Origin: Chitinivorax tropicus
GTDB lineage: Bacteria; Pseudomonadota; Gammaproteobacteria; Burkholderiales; SCOH01
Reading direction: 5' to 3'
Assembly (NCBI RefSeq): GCF_014202905.1
Contig: NZ_JACHHY010000004.1
Coordinates: forward strand, 124,001-188,000
DNA length: 64,000 nt
In this document: positions 35,065 to 42,879 of the stretch, in pieces
How the letters are laid out: each line of letters begins with the position of its first letter
Position numbering within the stretch: position 1 is the first letter of the stretch
The notes under the pieces: model-generated
Seen by the model: only the letters and a program-made list of their open reading frames with translations
Told to the model about the DNA's origin: nothing
Databases searched by the model: none
Program-made: the position numbers and the translations under genes

Positions 35065-35070
35065 TATACT
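35065..35070 (+). promoter_or_regulatory. -10 element directly upstream of thiL
   Basis: TATACT at 35065-35070, 7 bases before the thiL ATG, so transcription may start at or next to the start codon. No good -35 and no SD were seen. Confidence 0.45.
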
Positions 35071-35077
35071 CGCGGCC

Positions 35078-36025
35078 ATGGACGAATTCAAACTGATTCA
35101 GCGTTTTTTCACCCGCTCAACACCTGATGTCATGCTAGGCATCGGGGATGATGCCGCTCTGGTGCAGCCCACGCCTGGCATGGCTTTGGCCATGTCTGCA
35201 GACATGCTGGTGGCGGGTCGTCATTTCCTTCCTGACACCGACCCATTCAGACTCGGCTGGAAAACCTTGGCGGTCAATTTGTCGGACATGGCTGCCATGG
35301 CGGCGCAACCCAGATGGGCATTGCTGAGCGTGGCATTGCCAGCAGCGGATGCAGGCTGGCTGGATGCCTTTTCACAAGGCTTTTTCACCTTAGCAGATCA
35401 GTGGCAGGTACGGCTGGTGGGCGGTGATACGACCCGTGGCCCGTTGAACCTGTCGGTGCAGATCATGGGTGAAGTCCTACCTGAACAAGCGTTACGGCGT
35501 GACGCAGCACAAGTTGGGGATGATATCTGGGTGTCGGGGTATCTGGGTGAAGCCGCCTTGGGGCTGGCGCACCTGCAAGGGCGGCTGGCTTTGCCCGACC
35601 CGACGCTGGCGCTACAACACCTGGAGCAGCCGGTGCCCCGCGTAGCGCTGGGGCTGGCTCTACGCGGGTTGGCACACAGCGCGATCGATGTGTCGGATGG
35701 CTTGCTGGCTGATCTGGGACATATTTTGGCCCGAAGTGGCGTGGGGGCTGAGGTCGATAGCCGTGTCTTGGCACGACGCCCCGAGCTGGCCGCCGAGCTG
35801 GGCAAGGAGTTCGGCCTGATGGCCATGTTGTCGGGCGGGGACGACTATGAGCTGTGTTTTACCGCGCCCCGTTGCCACCGTGAGCAAATTGGCGCGCTGT
35901 CCGATGCACTGCAGTTGCCGTTGTCGCGAATCGGGCAGATTGTCCCGACAGGCCTGGTGGTCTTGGATCTCCACGGTAGGCCCATGTCGATTTCACGAAC
36001 AGGATTCAATCATTTTGCAGAATAA
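35078..36025 (+). CDS. thiL: Thiamine-monophosphate kinase
   Basis: A 315-residue enzyme making thiamine diphosphate from thiamine phosphate and ATP. MDEFKLIQRFF, GIGDDAALV, NLSDMAAMAAQPR and VGGDTTRG are ThiL motifs, as are AIDVSDGLLADLGH and SGGDDYELCFT. The ATG at 35078 is used; the upstream frame to 34961 would cross the terminator region. It has no SD and may be read from a leaderless transcript. It overlaps pgpA by 11 bases. Confidence 0.93.
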   Translation: MDEFKLIQRFFTRSTPDVMLGIGDDAALVQPTPGMALAMSADMLVAGRHFLPDTDPFRLGWKTLAVNLSDMAAMAAQPRWALLSVALPAADAGWLDAFSQGFFTLADQWQVRLVGGDTTRGPLNLSVQIMGEVLPEQALRRDAAQVGDDIWVSGYLGEAALGLAHLQGRLALPDPTLALQHLEQPVPRVALGLALRGLAHSAIDVSDGLLADLGHILARSGVGAEVDSRVLARRPELAAELGKEFGLMAMLSGGDDYELCFTAPRCHREQIGALSDALQLPLSRIGQIVPTGLVVLDLHGRPMSISRTGFNHFAE

Positions 36026-36524
36026 CCCTCGACCTTTATTGAAGCCGGATTGGCGATTTTTGATGGCACATCCGGCACACTTTCTGGCTTTTGGCTTCGG
36101 TAGTGGCTTGAGCCCCAAGGCGCCTGGCACGTTTGGCACCTTGGCTGCTTTTCCAGTCTATGCGCTATTGATCACTTTGTTGCCGCCCATGGCGGTCTGG
36201 GCGGTGATTGCCGTGATGTGCGTGGTGGGTGTCTGGATCTGTGATGTCGCCGGGCGGGCAGTTGGTGTGGCGGACCACGGCGGCATCGTGTGGGATGAGA
36301 TTGCCGGTTTTTGTCTGGTATTGGCTTTTGTTCCGGTGACTGCAGTGTGGTGGGCGGTGGCGTTCGGTCTGTTCAGGCTGTTTGATATCTGGAAGCCTTT
36401 TCCGATCCGGCAGCTGGATGCACGGACGCACAACGGGCTGGGCGTGATGCTGGACGACATGCTCGCCGCAGTTTATAGCATTGTGGTGGCTTGGGGTTTA
36501 CAGCAGACGGCTTGGTTGCACTGA
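36015..36524 (+). CDS. pgpA: Phosphatidylglycerophosphatase A
   Basis: A 169-residue membrane enzyme that makes phosphatidylglycerol from its phosphate. FLAFGFGSGLSPKAPGTFGTLAA and IVWDEIAGF are diagnostic, with four hydrophobic segments. The start is uncertain: the TTG at 36015 has AGGA 10 bases upstream and overlaps thiL by 11 bases; a TTG at 36039 and an ATG at 36063 are alternatives. thiL-pgpA is a very common pair. Confidence 0.9.
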   Translation: MQNNPRPLLKPDWRFLMAHPAHFLAFGFGSGLSPKAPGTFGTLAAFPVYALLITLLPPMAVWAVIAVMCVVGVWICDVAGRAVGVADHGGIVWDEIAGFCLVLAFVPVTAVWWAVAFGLFRLFDIWKPFPIRQLDARTHNGLGVMLDDMLAAVYSIVVAWGLQQTAWLH

Positions 36525-36527
36525 ACG

Positions 36528-36599
36528 CCCCCCCGCCGGGAATCGAACCCAGAACTGCCCCTTAGGAGGGGGCCGTTATATCCATTTAACTACAGGGAG
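36528..36599 (-). tRNA. tRNA-Arg (anticodon CCU)
   Basis: On the minus strand the sequence folds as a full cloverleaf. Acceptor CTCCCTG pairs with CGGGGGG (two G-U pairs), D-arm GTTAAATGGATATAAC, anticodon stem GCCCC/GGGGC with loop CTCCTAA, and T-arm CTGGG-TTCGATT-CCCGG. The anticodon CCU reads the rare AGG codon. Discriminator G; CCA is not encoded. The first pair is C1-G72. It lies between the convergent pgpA and nnrS genes. Confidence 0.9.
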
Positions 36600-36764
36600 A
36601 ACGACAGTTTGGCGGGTAGCCGATGACCACCCGTCAAAACAAGGCCCGCATTATACCTGTTTCCCAAGGGCCAGGGAACGCCTCGATCAAATCGGATGCG
36701 GTTTGGCTGTGAACCGGCGAAAAAGACGTTTGTCTTCCACCCGAGCGTATCCGAAGTTTGGCAC

Positions 36765-37970
36765 TCAACCTGCTACACCATCTGCGCGGGCATGCAGGTA
36801 CAAAGACGCATAACGGCGATGCCACCAGCCGAAACATACCAGCCAAAGCACGGCGGCGAGCAGATATCCCACCGCTGGTGACCAGGGCAGCCAATCTGTC
36901 AGGCTGCGGGTCAGTACAATCAATTGAAATAGCCAGAAAATCTGCCAAGTGCGTGCATCCGCTACCAAGGGCCGTCCTGAGTGCCCAAGGGTGACGCGGG
37001 TGGCCATGGCCAAGAGCAACGCACCCATGAAGCCGATGCTGATCAGGTGCAGCGGCACCAACCCCAGCCCGATCCCGCCCAGCAGTTGCATCAATGACGA
37101 GATGGCGTAGGCGGCCATGCCTATGCCAAACCACAGGAAGGCCCAATGCAGCATGGCCAGAATCCAGACCCGCTGGGCGTGACGGATGCCCCAGCGATAA
37201 CTGGTATAGCCCGCCAGCACGGCCAACGGTAGATCGATCAGCCAGCTCCATGTCGGTAGTTGGGCCAGGATGATCAAGCCATGCAGGACACAGCCACCCG
37301 TCAGCGCCCATAACAGCCACATGGGTCGCCACGGCTTGACCAGGGGTACTGCGTTGGCGGTGAAGAACGGAATCATGCGATGCGCTACCGTCAAATAGAC
37401 GGGCAGCAGGCTGCCCCAAAGTGCCAGGGTGAGGGCGTGCGCCAGCAGGCGGCTGTCAACAGCCAGCCCAATGCAGGCCAGTATGCCGATGGTCAGGGCT
37501 GCAACGATCACTTTGGCGTGGAGACGATCTCTCTGTGGCGATTGTCGGATGGTGCGAGCGAACCAAAGCGTGGCATCGGCCATTCCCCCAGCCCAGATCA
37601 ACATGCCCAGCTTGGCCACCAGCGCGTGGCTGAGGATGCCCACATAGAACAGGGTCAGCCCGCTGGTGCACACGGCGAATACGCGCAGATATTGCGGGCG
37701 ACCTGGCCCGGGCATCCCCAACCAGCGGGGGCCGGCGGTCATCAGGAAGCCCAGGAAGAAAAAGGGGAACACGCCAAATAGCATCAAAAAGGCATGGATT
37801 TCCTTAGCAGGCAATGCCCAATTGACACTGGGCAGCCAGCCGCCGAAGCGGGCGGCCAGGTCATAGGCCCAAAACACCATGACCAGCAGTGCCTGGGTGG
37901 CGCCTGCATAGAACATGACCCGATGTGGTGCGGCGGTGAAAGTCTGCCAACGGGAGGTAGGGGGGGGCAT
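36765..37970 (-). CDS. nnrS: NnrS-family membrane protein
   Basis: A 401-residue protein with about twelve hydrophobic segments. HAFLMLFGVFPFFFLGFLMT and TAGPRWL in the first third, VAHRMIPFFTANAV in the middle and HLISIGFMGALLLAMATRVTLGHSGRPL near the end are NnrS motifs, with conserved His. NnrS is a haem- and copper-containing protein found in organisms that meet nitric oxide and is linked to protection of metal centres; its reaction is not established. The start region shares an FNR-type site with ubiU (38030-38043), consistent with low-oxygen or NO control. Confidence 0.87.
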   Translation of the reverse strand: MPPPTSRWQTFTAAPHRVMFYAGATQALLVMVFWAYDLAARFGGWLPSVNWALPAKEIHAFLMLFGVFPFFFLGFLMTAGPRWLGMPGPGRPQYLRVFAVCTSGLTLFYVGILSHALVAKLGMLIWAGGMADATLWFARTIRQSPQRDRLHAKVIVAALTIGILACIGLAVDSRLLAHALTLALWGSLLPVYLTVAHRMIPFFTANAVPLVKPWRPMWLLWALTGGCVLHGLIILAQLPTWSWLIDLPLAVLAGYTSYRWGIRHAQRVWILAMLHWAFLWFGIGMAAYAISSLMQLLGGIGLGLVPLHLISIGFMGALLLAMATRVTLGHSGRPLVADARTWQIFWLFQLIVLTRSLTDWLPWSPAVGYLLAAVLWLVCFGWWHRRYASLYLHARADGVAG

Positions 37971-38029
37971 GGGAAGTACCTGATCATTTGACTCAGGTAT
38001 CAGCTTAACAGCCCCAATCCACCCTGCAC

Positions 38030-38043
38030 TTGACCTTGGTCAA
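38030..38043. promoter_or_regulatory. FNR/DNR-type binding site between nnrS and ubiU
   Basis: TTGACCTTGGTCAA, an inverted repeat close to the FNR consensus TTGAT-N4-ATCAA, with C for T in each half. It lies 60 bases upstream of the nnrS ATG and about 95 bases before the ubiU start, so one Crp/FNR-family protein could control both directions. Confidence 0.6.
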
Positions 38044-38137
38044 TTGCGACAGGATGGGGCGCTGGTAGGCTGCCGCATCCTGATTGGCCGACGGCCTGCC
38101 CGGCGTCAGCCAGTCGTATTGATTGAAGGATGTGCTT

Positions 38138-39142
38138 GTGAACCTGCCAGAACTGGTCTGCCCTGCCGGCAGCCTGCCCGCCCTGAAGATGGCTGTTGAC
38201 CATGGTGCCGATTGCATCTATTGCGGCCTGAAAGACGAAACCAACGCCCGACATTTCTCTGGTTTGAATTTTGATATCCCTACCTTGCGTGAGGGTATCC
38301 GCTATGCCCACCAACGACAACGCAAGGTGCTGTTGGCGATCAATACCTATGCGCAGGCTGGACAAGAGGCCCGTTGGCGTCGAGCGGTCGATCAGGCCGC
38401 CGAGCTGGGTGTCGATGCGGTGATCCTGGCCGACATGGGGCTGCTGGCCTATGCCGCCAAAACCCACCCACAGTTGCGTCTGCATCTATCAGTGCAGGGC
38501 TCGGCCACGCATTACGAGGCCATCAATTTCTGTCATGAACAATTCGGAGTGGTGCGTGCGGTATTGCCACGGGTGTTGACCTTGAGTCAGGTCGAACATG
38601 TGTTGAAACATACACCGGTCCAAATCGAGGTATTCGGTTTCGGTAGCCTGTGTGTGATGGTCGAGGGGCGCTGCCTGCTGTCTTCCTATGTGACAGGTGA
38701 GTCGCCCAATACGCATGGGGTCTGTTCACCGGCCAAGGCGGTGCGGTGGATGCAGACGCCGACAGGTTTGCAGTCGCGGCTCAATGGTGTGCTGATCGAT
38801 CAATATGGCGAGGGTGAACACGCGGGCTACCCGACCTTGTGCAAAGGGCGGTTCGAGGTCAACGATGAGACTTACTATGCTCTGGAGGAGCCCACCAGCC
38901 TGAATGTATTGTCTGTGTTGCCGGAGCTGCTGCGCATCGGTGTGGCCGCCATCAAGGTGGAGGGCCGACAGCGTAGCCCGGCCTATGTGGCGCAAGTCAC
39001 CCAGACACTGCGTGCCGCCTTGGATGCCTGTGGGCGTGATGCTGCACGCTATTCGGTCAAGCCTGCCTGGGCGGGTGCGCTCAACAAAGTGGCAGAGGGC
39101 CAGCAGGCAACGCTGGGCGCATATTCAAGACCCTGGAAATGA
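38138..39142 (+). CDS. ubiU: Oxygen-independent ubiquinone hydroxylase subunit UbiU
   Basis: A 334-residue U32-peptidase-family protein. The GTG at 38138 has AAGGA 7 bases upstream; a TTG at 38123 is less likely. [36 protein letters not shown] is replaced here by key residues: [10 protein letters not shown] and [13 protein letters not shown]. Four cysteines that bind a 4Fe-4S cluster in the E. coli protein are visible in [18 protein letters not shown] and PTLCKGR. With UbiV it hydroxylates the quinone ring without O2. Followed by ubiV and ubiT. Confidence 0.92.
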   Translation: MNLPELVCPAGSLPALKMAVDHGADCIYCGLKDETNARHFSGLNFDIPTLREGIRYAHQRQRKVLLAINTYAQAGQEARWRRAVDQAAELGVDAVILADMGLLAYAAKTHPQLRLHLSVQGSATHYEAINFCHEQFGVVRAVLPRVLTLSQVEHVLKHTPVQIEVFGFGSLCVMVEGRCLLSSYVTGESPNTHGVCSPAKAVRWMQTPTGLQSRLNGVLIDQYGEGEHAGYPTLCKGRFEVNDETYYALEEPTSLNVLSVLPELLRIGVAAIKVEGRQRSPAYVAQVTQTLRAALDACGRDAARYSVKPAWAGALNKVAEGQQATLGAYSRPWK

Positions 39143-39146
39143 TCGG

Positions 39147-40022
39147 ATGATGAAACTCACATTAGGGCCGGTTTTGTATTATTGGCCAAAGAATCAGGTG
39201 CTACAGTTCTACGCCGACATGGCAGATGCGCCGGTCGAAGTGATCTATCTGGGCGAGGTGGTCTGTTCACGCCGTTTCCAACTTCGGCCAGACGACTGGT
39301 TGGGGTTGGCGGCAGATCTGGCGGCGGCGGGCAAACAGGTGGTGTTGTCCACCCAGGTCTTGCTGGAGTCGGAGTCGGATCAACGGGCCTTGCGGCGTTT
39401 GATCGAGCATGGGGGATTTGGCGTGGAGGCCAATGACCTGGGTGCGGTACGCTTGTTGAAGCAAGCCCAGTACCCCTTTGTCGCGGGCCCACACCTGAAT
39501 ATCTATAACGCAGACACATTGGCCTTTTTCGCTGAACAAGGGGCTACTCGCTGGGTGCCGCCGGTTGAGATCACTGGTGCAGCGCTCAAGCAGATTCTGC
39601 AGGCGGGCCGCCCGGCCATCGAAACCGAGCTGTTCGCCTATGGCCGCCTGCCTTTAGCCTATTCTGCCCGCTGCTTCACCGCACGGCACCATAACCTGAA
39701 GAAGGATGATTGCCAGTTCCGTTGTATGGATGACGAGGATGGCATCACCCTGAAGACCCGCGATGGTCAGCCGTTTCTGACCTTGAATGGCATTCAGACC
39801 CAGTCAGCCCTGACCTATAACCTGCTGGCAGAGCTGCCGGCATGTCTTGCCACTGGCGTGTCGTTGTTGCGCCTCTCGCCGCAGGCGCATGACATGCAGG
39901 CCGTGATCCAGTCATTTGACGCCGCGCGCCGTGGCCAGCCAGCACCCTGGACTGCCAGCATGCCAATCGGCCCATGCAATGGCTATTGGCATGGTGATGC
40001 AGGCATGTTGCAAAAGGATTGA
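39147..40022 (+). CDS. ubiV: Oxygen-independent ubiquinone hydroxylase subunit UbiV
   Basis: A 291-residue U32-family protein, partner of UbiU. It starts at one of two adjacent ATGs (39147, 39150), 4 or 7 bases after the ubiU stop. [20 protein letters not shown] and [13 protein letters not shown] are UbiV motifs; the remaining cluster cysteines are in [10 protein letters not shown] and DDCQFRC. It binds its own 4Fe-4S cluster. The aerobic counterpart Coq7 is at 11795. Confidence 0.92.
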   Translation: MMKLTLGPVLYYWPKNQVLQFYADMADAPVEVIYLGEVVCSRRFQLRPDDWLGLAADLAAAGKQVVLSTQVLLESESDQRALRRLIEHGGFGVEANDLGAVRLLKQAQYPFVAGPHLNIYNADTLAFFAEQGATRWVPPVEITGAALKQILQAGRPAIETELFAYGRLPLAYSARCFTARHHNLKKDDCQFRCMDDEDGITLKTRDGQPFLTLNGIQTQSALTYNLLAELPACLATGVSLLRLSPQAHDMQAVIQSFDAARRGQPAPWTASMPIGPCNGYWHGDAGMLQKD

Positions 40023-40024
40023 GC

Positions 40025-40471
40025 ATGCAGACAGCACTTCCGACATTTCCCCCCCTACTGGCCACGCTGTTGCGCAAATTACCGGCCTGGCCGCATGGCG
40101 TCATCGGCAGCCTGGGGCTGAATCTCGCCCAGCGCGCCCAGGTATTGCCCGATTTGCAATGCCTGGAAGGACGCAGCTTTGCCATCGAGATCCGTGACTT
40201 GGGGGTGCTCATACCCTGTCGCTTTGAGCAAGGCCGGTTTCGCCCGATATTGAGCCGCGCAGAGCCGGATGTCCGCTTTTCCGCCGAGCTGGCGGACTAC
40301 TGGGCGCTGATTCAGCGAGAGGAAGACCCGGATACGCTGTTCTTTCACCGTCGGCTGGTGATTGAAGGCGATACCGAGCTGGGGTTGACCGTCAAGAACT
40401 TGCTGGATGCGATGGAGTTGCCCAATCTGCGGGCTGCGTTGTGGCAATTGCTGAAGCGGCCACTGGGCTAG
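40025..40471 (+). CDS. ubiT: SCP2-domain ubiquinone accessory factor UbiT
   Basis: A 148-residue protein with an SCP2-like lipid-binding domain, IEIRDLGVLIPCRFEQGRF and DTLFFHRRLVIEGDTELGL being the typical core. It starts at the ATG at 40025, 2 bases after ubiV. UbiT serves the anaerobic branch of ubiquinone synthesis, as UbiJ does the aerobic one, by holding the lipid intermediates. It closes the ubiU-ubiV-ubiT operon. Confidence 0.9.
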   Translation: MQTALPTFPPLLATLLRKLPAWPHGVIGSLGLNLAQRAQVLPDLQCLEGRSFAIEIRDLGVLIPCRFEQGRFRPILSRAEPDVRFSAELADYWALIQREEDPDTLFFHRRLVIEGDTELGLTVKNLLDAMELPNLRAALWQLLKRPLG

Positions 40472-40503
40472 TTTCGTCGAGCTTGATCCAGCACGGCCAG
40501 GCG

Positions 40504-40521
40504 GGTGGTGCCAGCACCACC
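40504..40521. terminator. Hairpin between convergent ubiT and the diguanylate cyclase gene
   Basis: GGTGGTG, loop CCAG, CACCACC. No T-run on either side, so a terminator role is uncertain. Confidence 0.35.
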
Positions 40522-40525
40522 GTGG

Positions 40526-41467
40526 TCAGCACACCGTCACGCGGTTCCGTCCCGCATGCTTGGACTGATACAGCGCCAGGTCCGCAACCTGGATCAGGTC
40601 TTCGATATCCTGCATGCCCTCCATCAGGCAAGCGCCGCCAAAGCTGGCCGTGATCTGGATCGTCTTGTCTTCGATCAACACATCCAGTTGCTCGATCGCG
40701 TGGCGTAGACGATCACCCAGCAATTTGACGCCATCCAGATCGGTCTGCGGCAGGATGATCAGGAATTCCTCGCCCCCAAAGCGCCCCAGAATGTCAGATT
40801 CGCGAAGCAATTGCACCACATGGCGGCTGCACACCCGCAGGACTTCATCTCCTGCCAGATGCCCCAGGGTATCGTTGATTTGTTTGAAATGATCCAGATC
40901 GAACATCAGCACCGATAGCGGTGAATGATAGCGCTGCGCGCGTTCCGCCTCATTCAGCAGGCGCTGCATGGTGTAACGCCGGTTGAATACACCTGTCAGG
41001 GCATCCCGGTTATTGGTTTCCTCCAGCTGATGGAGTGCTTGCTGCAGCTGGCGTTGGTAGATGGCAACATCGGTCATGTCATACAGCAGCGCACAGATGT
41101 TTTCAATCTGCCCTTGTTCGCCCCTGAGCGGCATGAAGGTGCAGCTTTGCTGCATGAAATCGACCCCACCGGTGATGGGCCGGTTATGTGGGAACTTGAA
41201 CAGATAGGGGCGCTGCTCCCACGAGACAAAAGAGAAATGTTTGAGCAGAAAGACACTGCGGAGCTTCTTCTCCAGCCATTTCTGCGGCAGCTCGGGAAAC
41301 AAATCGAACAGATTGTGCGACAGCACCTCCTCCGCTGTTTTTCCACTATGCCGCACCATGAACTGATTCCAGAGCTGGACTTCGAACGCGCTATTGACAA
41401 CGAAAATGCCGACCTCGATGTGTTCGACAATGGGTGGATTCAGTTCCAGCAATTGGCCTGGCATCAA
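40526..41467 (-). CDS. PAS-domain diguanylate cyclase
   Basis: A 313-residue protein. Residues about 10-135 form a PAS-like sensor (VEHIEVGIFVVNSAFEVQLWN), then a short coiled-coil linker and a GGDEF domain from about 150 (RDALTGVFNRRYT). The active site is GGEEF with an intact inhibitory RxxD (RESD) five residues before it, so cyclic-di-GMP synthesis with product inhibition is expected. No membrane segment. The start overlaps the end of the CheC-like gene (4 bases). Confidence 0.92.
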   Translation of the reverse strand: MMPGQLLELNPPIVEHIEVGIFVVNSAFEVQLWNQFMVRHSGKTAEEVLSHNLFDLFPELPQKWLEKKLRSVFLLKHFSFVSWEQRPYLFKFPHNRPITGGVDFMQQSCTFMPLRGEQGQIENICALLYDMTDVAIYQRQLQQALHQLEETNNRDALTGVFNRRYTMQRLLNEAERAQRYHSPLSVLMFDLDHFKQINDTLGHLAGDEVLRVCSRHVVQLLRESDILGRFGGEEFLIILPQTDLDGVKLLGDRLRHAIEQLDVLIEDKTIQITASFGGACLMEGMQDIEDLIQVADLALYQSKHAGRNRVTVC

Positions 41468-42084
41468 TAGTTTTCCATGAATTTCTCAATCGCCTGGCGC
41501 ATGGATTCGATGGTGGCATCAGGCATCATGAAGGCAATGTGACAGGAAAACTGTCGGTTTTCGAGTGAAAAGCTGACCTCGACCAGCAATGCATGCTGCC
41601 AGCACAAGGTCATGTCAGCAAACAGCGTATCGATCGGACGCCGGGTCACCAGGATGGTGGGGGGAGAGAAGCTCTGCTGCACCCCCAAAAGCTCCGCGAT
41701 CGACCCTAGGCAGGCGCCGATCAGCACATTGCTGACCTCCAACAGGATTTCGACTTCCGCCTGATCGGTCAGGTCGTCTTCATAGCCCATCAGCTCGGCA
41801 GCAAGCTCGGCACAGCCGGTCTGATCGTAGATGACCAGCGCCTCGCCTTGCATGGAGCCTTGAAACGACTGCCGAGTGGCGGTGATCTCCGTGCCGAGGC
41901 CGATCATGTCGGTCATGGCACGTGACAGGTCACTGGCCTCCAGCACGCGGATGCGTGGCACAGACAAGCGGACGAAGCAGTCGAGAATGGCGGCCAGCGA
42001 CGTAGCCGCCTGCCCGATGGCGATATTGGTCACCTCCTGAAGGGCATCTGTCTGGTCGGTGGTGAGAAGCGGGGGATGAGTCAT
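41464..42084 (-). CDS. cheC: CheC-family CheY-P phosphatase
   Basis: A 206-residue protein with two CheC-type active-site helices: LQEVTNIAIGQAATSLAAI (about 15-33) and LLEVSNVLIGACLGSIAELL (about 113-132), each with the ExxN pair needed to dephosphorylate CheY-P. It lies between a stand-alone receiver and a diguanylate cyclase, so it probably resets that receiver and thereby the cyclase or its target. True chemotaxis genes are not adjacent. Confidence 0.85.
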   Translation of the reverse strand: MTHPPLLTTDQTDALQEVTNIAIGQAATSLAAILDCFVRLSVPRIRVLEASDLSRAMTDMIGLGTEITATRQSFQGSMQGEALVIYDQTGCAELAAELMGYEDDLTDQAEVEILLEVSNVLIGACLGSIAELLGVQQSFSPPTILVTRRPIDTLFADMTLCWQHALLVEVSFSLENRQFSCHIAFMMPDATIESMRQAIEKFMENY

Positions 42085-42102
42085 GAGCCGATCCTCGCTG
42101 AT

Positions 42103-42468
42103 TCAGAGCAAGCCTTGTGCCTTGAGCGCGGCTTGTAACTCGTCTGACTTCACGGGTTTGCGGACAAAGGCTTTCGCGCCCAGGGATAGCACCCGTTCTT
42201 GCGCAATGGGCTGTATGTCTGCGGATACGACGAAGATGGCAGGTGCGATCCCCTCGTCTTTCAGTGTCTCCAAGACCTGGAAACCATCCATCTCGGGCAT
42301 GGTCAGGTCGAGGAAGACCACGTCAGGTTTGTTTTCACGGCATTGCGCCAAGGCTTCCACCCCATTGCCTGCCTGCTGGATATGCCCGCCCCAGCTTTCC
42401 GGAAGTGCCTTGATCAGCATCTTGCGTGCCATGGATGAATCGTCGCATACCAGTATTTTGAGTTCCAT
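42103..42468 (-). CDS. Stand-alone response regulator receiver (CheY-like)
   Basis: A 121-residue single receiver domain. Acidic pair in LVCDDSS, phospho-acceptor Asp53 in VVFLDLTMPEMDG, Ser in FVVSADIQP and Lys in AFVRKPVKSDEL. It has no output domain. It is the first gene of the minus-strand operon receiver-CheC-diguanylate cyclase; a histidine kinase is not adjacent. Confidence 0.92.
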   Translation of the reverse strand: MELKILVCDDSSMARKMLIKALPESWGGHIQQAGNGVEALAQCRENKPDVVFLDLTMPEMDGFQVLETLKDEGIAPAIFVVSADIQPIAQERVLSLGAKAFVRKPVKSDELQAALKAQGLL

Positions 42469-42849
42469 TTTCAGTCACTCGCGAGCAATTGGTGGATATC
42501 GGTTCAGTGTATGCCACTCATCAGCCAAGTGCCAGCTGAGCTTCTGTTGGAGGAGTTTGTTGATTCGCGTGATGTGGCCCAGGGGCTGAAGCAGCAGCTG
42601 GTCAGGAGTGATGGATGTTCTGGATGAGGCACCCTGGGCGCGGGCCCCGCTGCAGTGCCGCACCATGTGATTCTGGCAGCGGCGCGGGGCAGATTGGCAC
42701 AGCTATGTCAACTACAGTGGTGTGTCGAGCGGTATGCCAAAATGGAATGGATCGAAGTGGTGACATGGTGCGTTGCATCAATTTTGTGCAAGCGCATATG
42801 AAACCATCCTTTTGGCTAGTTTCGGATCGATCAAGATTCCGTAACAATC
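42469..42849. other. Intergenic region between the receiver gene and the GMC dehydrogenase
   Basis: About 380 bases, divergent start region. No supported gene; promoters for both sides are expected but no clear hexamer pair was found. Confidence 0.4.
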
Positions 42850-42866
42850 AAATTGTCAGACAATTT
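42850..42866. promoter_or_regulatory. Perfect palindrome upstream of the GMC dehydrogenase
   Basis: AAATTGTCAGACAATTT, two 8-base arms with one central base, 13 bases before the dehydrogenase ATG and next to its SD (AGGA). The position suits a repressor. The core TTGTCAGACAA resembles GntR-type operators. Confidence 0.5.
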
Positions 42867-42879
42867 AACAGGACGAGAC

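Noticed and set aside
36528-36599. tRNA-Arg as an integration site for a mobile island
   Set aside because: No integrase gene and no repeat of the tRNA 3' end was noticed nearby; both neighbours look like ordinary chromosomal genes.
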